DNA of 64,000 nt, taken from positions 310,001 through 374,000 of the forward strand of contig OZ025681.1 of the NCBI GenBank assembly GCA_964019335.1, in the 5' to 3' direction. Below the pieces are notes generated by a model. It searched no databases. It saw only the letters and a program-made list of their open reading frames with translations, and had not been told where the DNA came from. Both the position numbers and the translations under genes were made by a program. This stretch comes from Diplonema japonicum (Eukaryota; Euglenozoa; Diplonemea; Diplonemida; Diplonemidae). Positions within the stretch are counted from its first letter, which is position 1. Each line of letters opens with the position of its first letter. Below, one piece after another: positions 10,113-19,300 of the stretch.

Positions 10113-10532
10113 AAACTTTTGTTCAATTTTTATTGACACAATGGCCATCCTTGTGAAAGCCACCGTGTAAAATAAAAGAGGAGAGGTAAAAAAGAAAAAG
10201 CTTTTGAAACAGGGAGAGAAACAGAAAGCAATTAAACCAACTGGGGAAGGCATGCTTCACTGGCACTAGGCCGCAGAGAGGCTATCTCTTGTACGAAAAC
10301 CTTGGCCTTCTTCTGTTACCCACTGTGCTAATAATGGCATCCATGAGAGGGCAAAAATGCACAGATTCTCTCGCATTTCGACTCGCTTAAGGGGAGGTGT
10401 CATCAAGTACCTGAGACGTAGGCCCGAAGACCTTGGTCCTGCTGCCCCCGCAAGAAGAAAAAAAGAAATTAGTCCTTTGCGGACCTTTTCTTTTTCTCTT
10501 TCTCCGGTCTTTGGAGAAACTAAAAAAAAAAA
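10113..10532. other. Gene-free spacer
   Basis: Mixed-composition DNA without a supported gene. Short frames exist on both strands but none shows a recognisable domain or the leader layout seen ahead of real genes. Confidence 0.5.
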
Positions 10533-10642
10533 ACTAGTTTGGCGCTCCATTTGTTTGTGCGCACGAGCGGAATTTTACCTAATAAAATAGCATTACGCTG
10601 CCATTAACTAGTTTTTAGTCTCGACAATAATATTGTTAAAAC
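10533..10642 (+). repeat. Dispersed repeat R1, copy 2
   Basis: Matches 3095-3206 with only a few differences over about 110 bases. A short related piece with ACTAGTCACGC...AACTAGTTTTT is at about 10983-11018. Confidence 0.75.
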
Positions 10643-11536
10643 AAAAAAAAAAAAAAAAAGAAGAAGAAAAAGAAGAATGCCTTTGGTTGCTTCATAAACC
10701 GCCTGGCGTACGAGCAACTACTTTACCGCGCAAGCGGATGTTGCTACCCTTCTGTGCTGAAGGATGCATGGCAGCGGGAAGGGTGGACTGCGTTCTGGTT
10801 GATTGTTGTACTTTGCAGTCAGGCACGAAGGGGTCGGACCACTCTTTTCTCTGTGCAGTCGGTACTGCACATTATCTTTCTAGTAAAAAAAAAATAAAAG
10901 AATAACTTTTAATAGTTCACTTCAGGGGGCAGGCCGGTCATCGAAAAAAAAAAAAAAAGGAAAAAAAAAAAAAAAAAAAGAAACTAGTCACGCATGAGTG
11001 GTGTTTTAACTAGTTTTTTTTTTTCTTTTTTTTTTTTTTCTTCTTTTTTTTTTTTTTTTTCGACAATTAAATTGAAATAGAACTTCTTTGCTCGGGCATA
11101 AAAGAAAAGGGGACAGGAAAGTTAACAAGAAAAAAAGGGGGGGAGAAAGAACGAAAATATCTACTAGGTCCGAAGTATCAGCAACGACCCAACAGCACGG
11201 GGTAGCCCTGTAGAAAGGATAAGCCCAACAATGCTACCACAAGTCTTATACAAAAAAGGTTTAGACCCACGCAAAGCGGCGCCTTGAACTAGGTAATATT
11301 GCTTCGTGGCGGGGGGGGGGGGGGGTATTTTATCTATCTAACGCGTAACCCCCAATTTTCATACCAGGAATGAAGACCAGTAGAGTCAAGCTACCCCAGA
11401 CACCAACACGAAAGAAAAAATCGGAAAAGAGGAAGGGCGGAGGTTCTTGGAAAAGAACAGAGAATATATGCGCTGCTTAAGAAGGTCTGAGGTACGACCT
11501 ACTTTTTCTTTTATTCTTTCTTTCTTTTTTTTATTT

Positions 11537-11594
11537 TGTTTTGTGCACAGACGGGAATAGCCTGTAGAAGTATAAGCCCAACAATGCTACCCAC
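11537..11594 (+). repeat. Dispersed repeat R3, copy
   Basis: TTTTGTGCACAGACGGGAATAG, CCTGTAGAAGTATAAGC and CCCAACAATGCTACCCAC align with 6940-6993 over its whole length. Confidence 0.6.
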
Positions 11595-12047
11595 ATTTTT
11601 CTTTTCTTCTTTTCAAAAAAAAGAAAGTAACTGAAGAGTATCAGCACACGCTAGACGGAGCATCAGCAACGAGACAACTGGTGGGCAAGGGAAAAATAAA
11701 TCTCTTTAACATCAAAGGTGCACAAGTCACAAGGGTCACACTCGGCTCCAAAAGGTAGTCTCTTCTCTTTCCAGTATTGTACACAAGATTCTTCCCCTGA
11801 TTCTCCCTGATTTTCTTTTTTTTTTTTTTTTTTTTTTTTAAAAAATGAGGAAGGAAGAACCTCTCCTCCTTCCCCGGTCCTTGAGTGCCAATCTGAAATT
11901 GAAACAAAAAACGAGAACTTTCGTGTCGAGATATCCTTCATCTTCCATCAAATCAGAAAAACAAAACAAAAAACAAAAGATTCACAATGATAGGAAACGA
12001 AGTGTAGGTACCCCCCGTGCACGATTCCGCTTGGACAAAAAAAAATA

Positions 12048-12088
<41 letters not shown>

Positions 12089-12170
12089 AGAGAGAGAAAA
12101 AGTAAATTTATTTCTCGTGCTTTTTTGTGGGTTTCTCCGTTTTGGACAATTCCAAAGTAAAACCCGCAGA

Positions 12171-12201
<31 letters not shown>

Positions 12202-12221
12202 GAGAAAATGAAATACACACG

Positions 12222-12267
12222 AGTTAAAAGGAAGTTTTTGTGAGATCTCCCCGTTGTTCTCATCTTA
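12222..12267 (+). repeat. Dispersed repeat R6, copy 3
   Basis: GTTAAAAGGAAGTTTTTGTGAGA followed by TCTCCCCGTTGTTCTC; matches 3726-3775. Confidence 0.6.
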
Positions 12268-12644
12268 AAGAACAAGAAAGAAAAAAAAGAAAAACGAACT
12301 TGGCCGTTATGCCGTGCCCGGAAGAAAGGAAACCTGGATTGGTTTTATAAATCCGTAGACACGTTGCCAAAGACTCGTTCTTGCAAGAAAGGGCAATTCA
12401 CTTGCTACAACCTTTTTTTCTGATGATGAACTGAAACACTAGTTATTGTTGCGTTACGAAAAAAAACTTTGTTTTTTTTTATATTAGGAACAGAAAGTGT
12501 TTGCAACCATTGCGCACAAAAACGAAGAATATGGTAAGCAACGGGGCGACAAAAAAAAACTCAAAGTGCAGGGAAAAAAAAAAAATGAACTATGTTAAGG
12601 AGAGATCCCTGCTTTTTTTTTTTTTTTTTTTTTTTTTCTCCTCT

Positions 12645-13195
12645 TCACCTGCATGTGCTTCTCTTGTTACATGTTTTGTTGCTTTGTACGTGAAATCGGA
12701 TCTTTGTATCAGGAAACCTTTGCAAAACAGTCCGCGTATGCCTGATCAAGGAGGCCTTTGTCTCCTTATCATCAGCTTGCTTCGAACAATCAGCGCTTAT
12801 CGTCAACAGGCCATCTAAAAACACAGGCAGCGTGGTCTTGTAGGGTTGTTCTGGATTGCCCACATTCCATTTGAAACCTGCCGTCTTGTTGCTGGCACCG
12901 ATTCCTTCTGCAATGACAGCGGGGTCCAACGACAGGCAGACGTTGGCAGGAGACTTCTCACTCGCACTGACTACGAAAGCTGCCCCCCGATGCACTCTAT
13001 CAGGAAATTCCCGGTGCTGGCTGCCATGTCGGACGACGTGCGGGTGGCTCAGTTGCGCAATTTCTTTTACCACGCACGACCTCTCCGTGTCTCTGTCCAC
13101 CGCCTGCGACACCATTCCCGCAATCGTTCTGTTCCCAAAAACACGGGTAATAGGAACGTCAGCCGAAGAGTCGCCGAACTTCGTTGCCCCGGAGC

Positions 13196-13199
<4 letters not shown>
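12645..13199 (-). CDS. Unknown 184-residue protein, possibly N-myristoylated
   Basis: I do not recognise a family. The protein begins MGSGATKF, which fits the N-myristoylation pattern (Gly2, Thr6, Lys7), so it may sit on the inner face of a membrane. It has no signal peptide or TM span and is mixed alpha/beta in character, with a Lys/Arg-rich end. Support for a real gene is its place in the unidirectional array and its leader: on the sense strand a very long T run is followed by GCACAG and then about 28 A directly before the ATG. Codon use is not obviously unlike the neighbours. It could still be a chance frame. Confidence 0.55.
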
Positions 13200-13200
<1 letters not shown>

Positions 13201-13228
<28 letters not shown>

Positions 13229-13265
13229 CCCTGTGCGGATTTTTTTTTTTTTTTTTTCCCCCCCG

Positions 13266-13316
<51 letters not shown>
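13201..13316. repeat. Paired homopolymers including a run of 51 A
   Basis: T runs (13201-13228 and about 13240-13257) are followed by CCCCCCCCG and then 51 consecutive A (13266-13316), the longest homopolymer I found. On the sense strand this is a T tract, CACAG, then an A tract between two genes. Read length or polymerase slippage may affect the exact counts. Confidence 0.7.
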
Positions 13317-13317
<1 letters not shown>

Positions 13318-13326
13318 AGGTTTTTT

Positions 13327-14634
13327 TTATTCGGCTGCGTGGACGCGTGGTTTTCCGTCTATTCCACTGGCGAGTTCTATGTCGTGGTCGGACGGTTTCC
13401 CGTACAGAGACTCCTCTACATCTGATGGTTTGACATAGGTATGATCAGCGTTGGTGTAGTCCTGGTCGTCTGTGGGAAGTAAGTCTTGAGAAAGCCCTGC
13501 CATCCTCATCTCACCATCGTACTCAATGCTTCGGAGGTCGGAGTTCGACACGGGGAGGGACCAAGGGTCCAACCTGGCCTGGATCGTTTGGTCCCGCGCC
13601 TTCGTCGAGAGGAAGTCCTCCTGCGCACCGTAGAACCCTCTTCTCCGTGCCTCTTCGAGGATCGGCCTCATGGCGTCTCCTTCCTCTTCGACCTCACGTT
13701 CAAACGCTTCGTCACGGCTATGCTGCACCGCCTGAGCAAGGCTCATCAACATGTCGTATTGAAGAAGTTGTGTTGGAGAGGATTCTGACAAAGGGATCAA
13801 CATTGAGGATGCTGTGTGCATAGAAAACAACGGTGCGCCAACAGAAAACGATACCAGGGTTTTCCCCACTTCGTCCAATACAGAGCAAATGTGGTAGAGA
13901 AGTTCTGCGGAATCAATGGCGTTCGAGGCGTTGCGAGCGATGAGCCGGACCCTTTTGTTTTCGTAAAGCAGCGAACAGATCTCTTCGCACTTGACAATGA
14001 GATCTTTTGTTTGGATGTTCGCTCTGATGGAATATTCCTCGATGTGCTGTTCTCTGTCGGAGTTCAACTGTTTTTGAGAGGATTCCAGGGCGATCCGCGA
14101 ACGAGCGGTTCTTACCAGAAACGGTTGTAAGTGTCGCAGCCTACAATAGGCGTGATCTGCCTGTTCGTTTAATGCTGTTAAACATAACGACATTTTCAGC
14201 TCGTTTTCGTATTGTAATGCTGATTTTCGGGTCATTTCAACGTCGGTAACCTTTTCGTCGTAGCCGTCCAGCGTGCCGATATGGGTGATTGTGATTTTAC
14301 CGACGCTTGCAGGTATCTCGTCCCCGATTAGCATTTCTTCTTTGATGGTGTCAATGGTGTCGGACATCTGTGTTCGAACCTCGTTTGCTATCTCCGCTGC
14401 TCTGATCTTTCCCTCCAGCTGTCTGCTGAGTCTTTCTTCCATCACCTTTACCTGTGCGCGTCCCACGGGTTCCTCTTCCTTGCTGAGTATCCTGATGTCT
14501 TTATTATGCTTCATGTGACGCATCATTGGGTCTGAAAAATCCATTTCATCATTTGGGTCTGTTCCATGGACAGATGGAAAATCCCTATGGTCACTGCGTA
14601 CTGTAGAAACATATCGTATTAGTGTTCGTCTCAT
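13327..14634 (-). CDS. Unknown 435-residue, mainly helical protein with a presequence-like start
   Basis: No family recognised. The first about 20 residues (MRRTLIRYVSTVRSDHRDF) are rich in Arg, Ser, Thr and hydrophobics and lack acids until late, like a mitochondrial targeting sequence. The body is Glu/Lys/Arg-rich and probably helical, with coiled-coil-like stretches around 50-105 and 180-235. The C-terminal about 90 residues are acidic and probably disordered. No membrane span in the body. It lies between two small unknown genes in the same direction. The ATG is preceded by an A run, with a T/C tract further upstream, as at neighbouring genes. Confidence 0.7.
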   Translation of the reverse strand: MRRTLIRYVSTVRSDHRDFPSVHGTDPNDEMDFSDPMMRHMKHNKDIRILSKEEEPVGRAQVKVMEERLSRQLEGKIRAAEIANEVRTQMSDTIDTIKEEMLIGDEIPASVGKITITHIGTLDGYDEKVTDVEMTRKSALQYENELKMSLCLTALNEQADHAYCRLRHLQPFLVRTARSRIALESSQKQLNSDREQHIEEYSIRANIQTKDLIVKCEEICSLLYENKRVRLIARNASNAIDSAELLYHICSVLDEVGKTLVSFSVGAPLFSMHTASSMLIPLSESSPTQLLQYDMLMSLAQAVQHSRDEAFEREVEEEGDAMRPILEEARRRGFYGAQEDFLSTKARDQTIQARLDPWSLPVSNSDLRSIEYDGEMRMAGLSQDLLPTDDQDYTNADHTYVKPSDVEESLYGKPSDHDIELASGIDGKPRVHAAE

Positions 14635-14800
14635 TTTTTTTTTCTTTTGTACTCTTTAATATTTTTTTTTCCCCCCCGGGTGAAAAAAAACAAAACAAAA
14701 CAAAAAAAAAGAGAGAAATGATGGGGATTGGGGGAAAAGAGAATTTGATCAAACTGGTTTTCCGACAACACTAAACTTTTCTTTTTTAAAAAATCTTCTT

Positions 14801-15169
14801 TTATTCCTTCTCCACATCAAACAGGGCCTGCAGTTTCGATCGCACTCTTTCAGGTCGGATAAAACCGATAGAGAAAGTAGCCGGTGGTAGTTGTTGTGTC
14901 ACAGGCTCCCTTTTTTTCTCGGGCTTCTTCTGGACCTTCAACAATTCGTTCGGCAGGTTGTGGTGCCCCGCGACGGCAGACCCCTCGTTCATTCTCACTC
15001 GGTCCCTCTCCGACCGCTCCTTTTGGTACTGAATATTCTCCACTTTCTCGAGATTTTTCGCCAACACAGAAGTTTTCAATTTATGCTTTCTTTGCACCGC
15101 AGATTTCTTTGACCGTGCCCGCCACTGGTCACGAGGGGTCTTACTTCCACTGTGAGCTGGCGCGCCCAT
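14801..15169 (-). CDS. Small basic protein, unknown
   Basis: 122 residues, strongly basic over about 10-75 (many Arg/Lys with RARSKKSAVQRKHKLK) and probably helical or disordered. The basic character suggests RNA, ribosome or nuclear association, but no motif settles it. The ATG at 15169 follows an A run. The spacer to the upstream gene (stop at 15268) is only 98 bases and carries a T-rich tract and CAG, which supports it as a separate cistron. Confidence 0.65.
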   Translation of the reverse strand: MGAPAHSGSKTPRDQWRARSKKSAVQRKHKLKTSVLAKNLEKVENIQYQKERSERDRVRMNEGSAVAGHHNLPNELLKVQKKPEKKREPVTQQLPPATFSIGFIRPERVRSKLQALFDVEKE

Positions 15170-15267
15170 ATTTCTTTTTTTTTTTTTTTAAAGATGTGCT
15201 GTAGGGGTTACACATACTATTCAAGACAAAAAAAAAAACAAAAAAAAAAAAACAAAAAAAAAGAAAT
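15170..15267 (-). promoter_or_regulatory. 98-base intercistronic region with pyrimidine tract and CAG
   Basis: On the sense strand: T-rich tract (plus-strand 15229-15265), then CCCCTACAG (plus-strand CT at 15199-15200), then a leader ending in an A run just before the ATG. Predicted trans-splicing signal; too short for an ordinary Pol II promoter plus terminator. Confidence 0.5.
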
Positions 15268-15870
15268 TCACAAAAACTTCTGAACTAACAAAGCCACGGT
15301 ATGGAAGGTGAGCACCGTTATAAACACGAGAAACCCTGCCCACCAGTAATATTTCGCTTTGCTGGAATCAGGTCGGGTAGATGCGGATAAGAGAAGAATA
15401 AACTGGTATCCTGCTATGCACCACAGAGCAATGGTGATCAAAAGGTTGAAGAAGCGATGGCTTCTTTTATGCACTGTCTTTTTCTCGAAGTGTGTTTGGG
15501 TTGTAGTGGTGGTGGTGGTGGTGGTGGTTCTAGGTCCTTCATCACGGACAAGGGGCTGCAACGCCAGAGGAGCCGAAGAAGATGTAGGAAATTGTTTCTC
15601 TATTGGATTGAGCATAGGTACCTTCACAGCCGATGCTCTCATTGGCTGTCTACTCAGAACGGATGACATAACTGCCTGTGGAGCGGGGCTAATTGGTATG
15701 GCCATCACAGGTCTCATCACAGGCGACAACGATACTGGAGAAAGAGGACGTTCCCCATAGCTTAAAAACTCTATAATTGGAGGGGCCGGGCTAAGCCTCC
15801 CGCTCCCATCTTCTTCCCACTTGCCGGTGACCTCTGCTTTGTTTTCGATCGATGGGGTTTGGAGTGTCAT
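15268..15870 (-). CDS. Unknown 200-residue protein with two C-terminal TM helices
   Basis: The N-terminal about 130 residues are hydrophilic and low in complexity, with proline-rich repeats and a run of ten threonines followed by QTHF. The last about 65 residues hold two hydrophobic helices (about 137-160 and 172-197) separated by a short polar loop. This is a hairpin membrane anchor, so the N-terminal region probably faces the cytosol. No enzyme motif. The poly-Thr run is encoded by a GGT/ACC trinucleotide repeat near plus-strand 15500-15530 and is likely length-variable. Function unknown. Confidence 0.7.
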   Translation of the reverse strand: MTLQTPSIENKAEVTGKWEEDGSGRLSPAPPIIEFLSYGERPLSPVSLSPVMRPVMAIPISPAPQAVMSSVLSRQPMRASAVKVPMLNPIEKQFPTSSSAPLALQPLVRDEGPRTTTTTTTTTTQTHFEKKTVHKRSHRFFNLLITIALWCIAGYQFILLLSASTRPDSSKAKYYWWAGFLVFITVLTFHTVALLVQKFL

Positions 15871-16307
15871 TTACATTTCCCTAAGTGAAGCTTATGGATG
15901 GGCGGGGGAGGGGGAAACAGAAAGAAATCTCACAAACCGAATTCGTGTGGCATACTGATGAAAGAAAGAAAAAATATAAAAAAAAAAAAAAAAAGCCTTG
16001 ACGAACGCTTTTTTTTTTTTTCCTTCTAAAAAAATGTGGGGAAGGGGGGGGGGGACTATTTAGATATGAGCATGTTGGCGGTCTTGTGGGGGGCCTTCTC
16101 CCCCCCTAATAAAACTTTTTTGGATTGCAACACTGTTGCAATTTAAACACTGCATTTCTTTCTTCCCCCCCCCCCCCCCCCCCCCTTCCCCACACCCTTC
16201 GTGCCCTTCATAAACAAAAAACAGAAAGAAAACGCAGGTTCTGAAATGGAAATGGAAAACGCGGGTTCCAAACCTACTGCCAACAAGCCATTGTCTACTT
16301 AAACATG
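15871..16307 (-). promoter_or_regulatory. Spacer with a strong predicted splice acceptor for the two-TM gene
   Basis: On the sense strand a T/C tract (plus-strand 15957-15995) ends in TTTCATCAG (plus-strand CT at 15955-15956), about 85 bases before the ATG. A second T/C/C-rich tract follows. The rest holds T, G and C runs, including a C run at about 16167-16184. No gene seen. Confidence 0.5.
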
Positions 16308-19300
16308 TCAGAAATCATCATAATAACCAGTTGCTTGCTGATGCTGGGTGGGTAGAGCCACGCCCTGTGCTGCTTGCATCTGCATCCAGCTCTGTTCGCC
16401 TTGCTGTGGATGGTACCCCTGGGGCTGCTGGCGATATTGTTGCTGTGGCTCGCTACGCCCTTGCCCCTGTTCTTGCATAAGAGGCGAAGCAACATTTGTG
16501 AAGTTCTGCGGTGTGCTTCCACTCGCGGGAGGAGCCTCGCCACCTGTGTAGGAACGCTGCGCAGGTTGAACAGACGGCTCGTTGTGCGGGACATTCGTGT
16601 AACCTTGGCTTGCATCAGATCGTGTATTGACGTATTGCTGCGACGACCCATGAGCGGGGGGCGGTACTGGTGGGACGTTAGTGCTCTGGTACCCATGAGC
16701 AATCGTGCTCTGAGCTTGTGGTGGTGCACTCGACTGTTGATTCTCACTGACGTTCTGCTGATGGGTATTGACGATCGTTTGATGGCCATTTGCGTGTTGA
16801 TAGGGATTGACGTTCTGCTGATGCCCATTGACATTGTTGTGCTGATGTCCATTGACACTTTGCTGATGCCCATTGACACTGTGCTGATGCCCATTGACAT
16901 TGTTGTGCTGATGGGTATTGTCGATCGTTTGATGGCCATTTGCGTGTTGATAGTGATTGACGTTCTGCTGATGCCCATTGACATTGTTGTGTTGATGTCC
17001 ATTGACACTTTGCTGATGCCCATTGACACTGTGCTGATGCCCATTGACATTGTTGTGCTGATGGGTATTGTCGATCGTTTGATGGCCATTTGCGTGTTGA
17101 TAGCGATTGACGTTCTGCTGATGCCCATTGACACTGTGCTGATGGGTATTGACACTGTGCTGATGCCCATAAACGTTCTGCTGATGGGTATTGACGCTCT
17201 GCTGATTCCCATTGACACTGTGTTGATGCCCATAGACGTTCTGCTGATAGGGACTGACGTTATTGACGTTTTGCTGGTGTCCTTCGACATGCTGCTGCGA
17301 CTGTCCCTCCACCCTGCGCTGTGGTATGTCTTGTGTCTGTGACACACCAGCCCTCTCTTGCGTCATCTCACCCTGCCGACTCACATAGTTCTGCTGTGGC
17401 GTGTATGACGATACTTCTTGCCGTACATTCGGGTGGTAATTTGTGTAGCAAGCCTCTACGGGCGGGCGGCTGCCTGGGTTTGCAGGTACCACACCTTGCA
17501 TGCTTGTTGGCGTTGCGGTCCCTAGTTCACTGATTCCCTTCATTTCTGCCCGCACGGTCCCGTTCTGCAGGGCACCTTGCTCGCCTACGAGTGGAGTGTC
17601 CGATGATGTGTTCCTCTGTGGCTGGGGACATGGCGTGGCACTCTGCATATGGACGTCAGTTTGTCGTATTTGCGTCGTGGGGTGCTGCACAGGGCTTTCT
17701 GAGTATCTTTGGTTTACGTGCATCACATTCGGTTGGCTTTGCGGTGTACTCACCTGGGGTTGTCCGGCATGCGTTTCACTGGGATGCGCCTGTTGTTGGT
17801 AGCCACTCTGCGGCACACTTGCTCTCTCTTGCCACATCCCGTACTGCGGTGCATTCGCGAAGCTCTGAACAGGACGCATCATTTGTGGCCCGCTGGCATA
17901 GCCCTGTGGCGGCACATTGCCATTGCTATTCTGTTGACCATTCATGCTGTAGCTGCTCGGTTCTTGAGACTGCGGCAAACTTGATGTGCCTTGCAACGGC
18001 CCGCTCAGTCTGTTTACGTGACTTTGCCCTATGCCTCCCTCGTGTCCCTGTGCGGTTGTCAACCCGCTATACTGCCCGTTTGCTATTCCTTGATGTTGCG
18101 GTGCATAGCCGCAATTTTGCTGCACAGGAGGAAGAGCGTGTGCCGTCGACGGGGTAGAATATGGTGATTGCGGGTGTCCGTTAGCTATTCCCTGACTCTG
18201 CGGTGCATGACCTTGACTTTGCGGGACCCGTGTCTCATTGGAAACATGGCTGTGCTGCAACTGCAGGTAACGTGGTGGTTCCACGTGCTGCGGCTGGGAT
18301 GGGGGACCTTGGCTGTGCGGCTTTTGCACAACAACATTATCATAGCCCAAAGCCGGGGTATATTGCACAGGGGTCTGGCAGGTTGCATCTGGTACATCTG
18401 GCGCTGATGTTACTTGTTGGACCGGCGGTAAAGGTTCTCTGCGCGCTTCTTGCATTTCCTTCATGGGGGCAAGGGCAAGGGTGTTAACGCTGACGAATCG
18501 TGAGACCGCCATGCCCTTGGCGTCGCTGTAGTTCCGAATCTCAGATCGCATTGTCTGTTGGGTGACCTCGGGGACTTTGTCGCGCAGCTCGATGGGGGTC
18601 TCTTCCACGACGAAAGAGAAATTGAAGCGTTCGCTGAGGACGACAATGGCGCTGTTTTGCAGGGCGAGGTTCTTTGTGGCCCAACCCTGCCCATGTGGGG
18701 TCTTCCGAGGTGGGTAGGGAGTACGGCGCCCCTGGGCATCATTGGTGCCAAAGTCCTTCCTGTTGACAAGCGTTATATTACACAACCAACCCTCAATAGT
18801 CTCCTCGGTAACGGCATCGATCTCGTACGTCTTGCTAGTCAGCTCACTGAGCTTGTCAATAGGTGTTCGTTGGAACTGCCAAGTCTCCTGGGTGTAGACC
18901 ACTGTGGCTTCGGAGTCTGTGAAACTGACGACTGCGGTGTTCTGCGTTTCGAACATCTTCATCGGAATTTTCTGGTTGTTCTTGTGGTAGTGCTTTACGC
19001 GGTCGATGAGGTTCTCTTTAACCAAGTACCCGCACACCTTGTACATCAATTTGCTAACGGCCTGCTTTACAGCTGTGCCGTGGGCCTCAAACTTCATCGA
19101 TGCTGTCCCCACGTGGCATGTGATGAGAGCTGTCCATCCCGCTTCGCCGCCGTCTACGTAATAAATGCAAGGGAAAGGTGTGGCGTATTCGCGCTTGTTC
19201 TGCTCGGCGAACCCTGAGACAAGACGTTCCGCGTACAAAGGGTCTTCGTACCACAACGCTCTGGTGTCTTGAAGCTCTTGTCCTGGGAGCTCGCGGATTT

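Larger units (their letters stand above)
10643..12644. other. Gene-free spacer with R3, R2 and R6 copies
   Basis: Holds repeat R3 at 11205-11240 and 11537-11594, R2 at 11979-12010 and R6 at 12222-12267, separated by A, T and G runs. No gene recognised. Confidence 0.6.

Noticed and set aside
10266-10550. A 94-codon minus-strand frame in the 10.3-kb spacer
   Set aside because: No domain, no leader layout, and its N-terminus runs into A/T-rich sequence; not enough to call a gene.
16745-17290. CRISPR-like regular spacing
   Set aside because: Units are directly tandem, in frame, with no unique spacers, inside a helicase gene.
16374-17342. Plus-strand 322-codon frame across the helicase tail
   Set aside because: Antisense reading of the heptad repeat; hydrophobic repeats arise from the GAC/CAT codons of the real tail.
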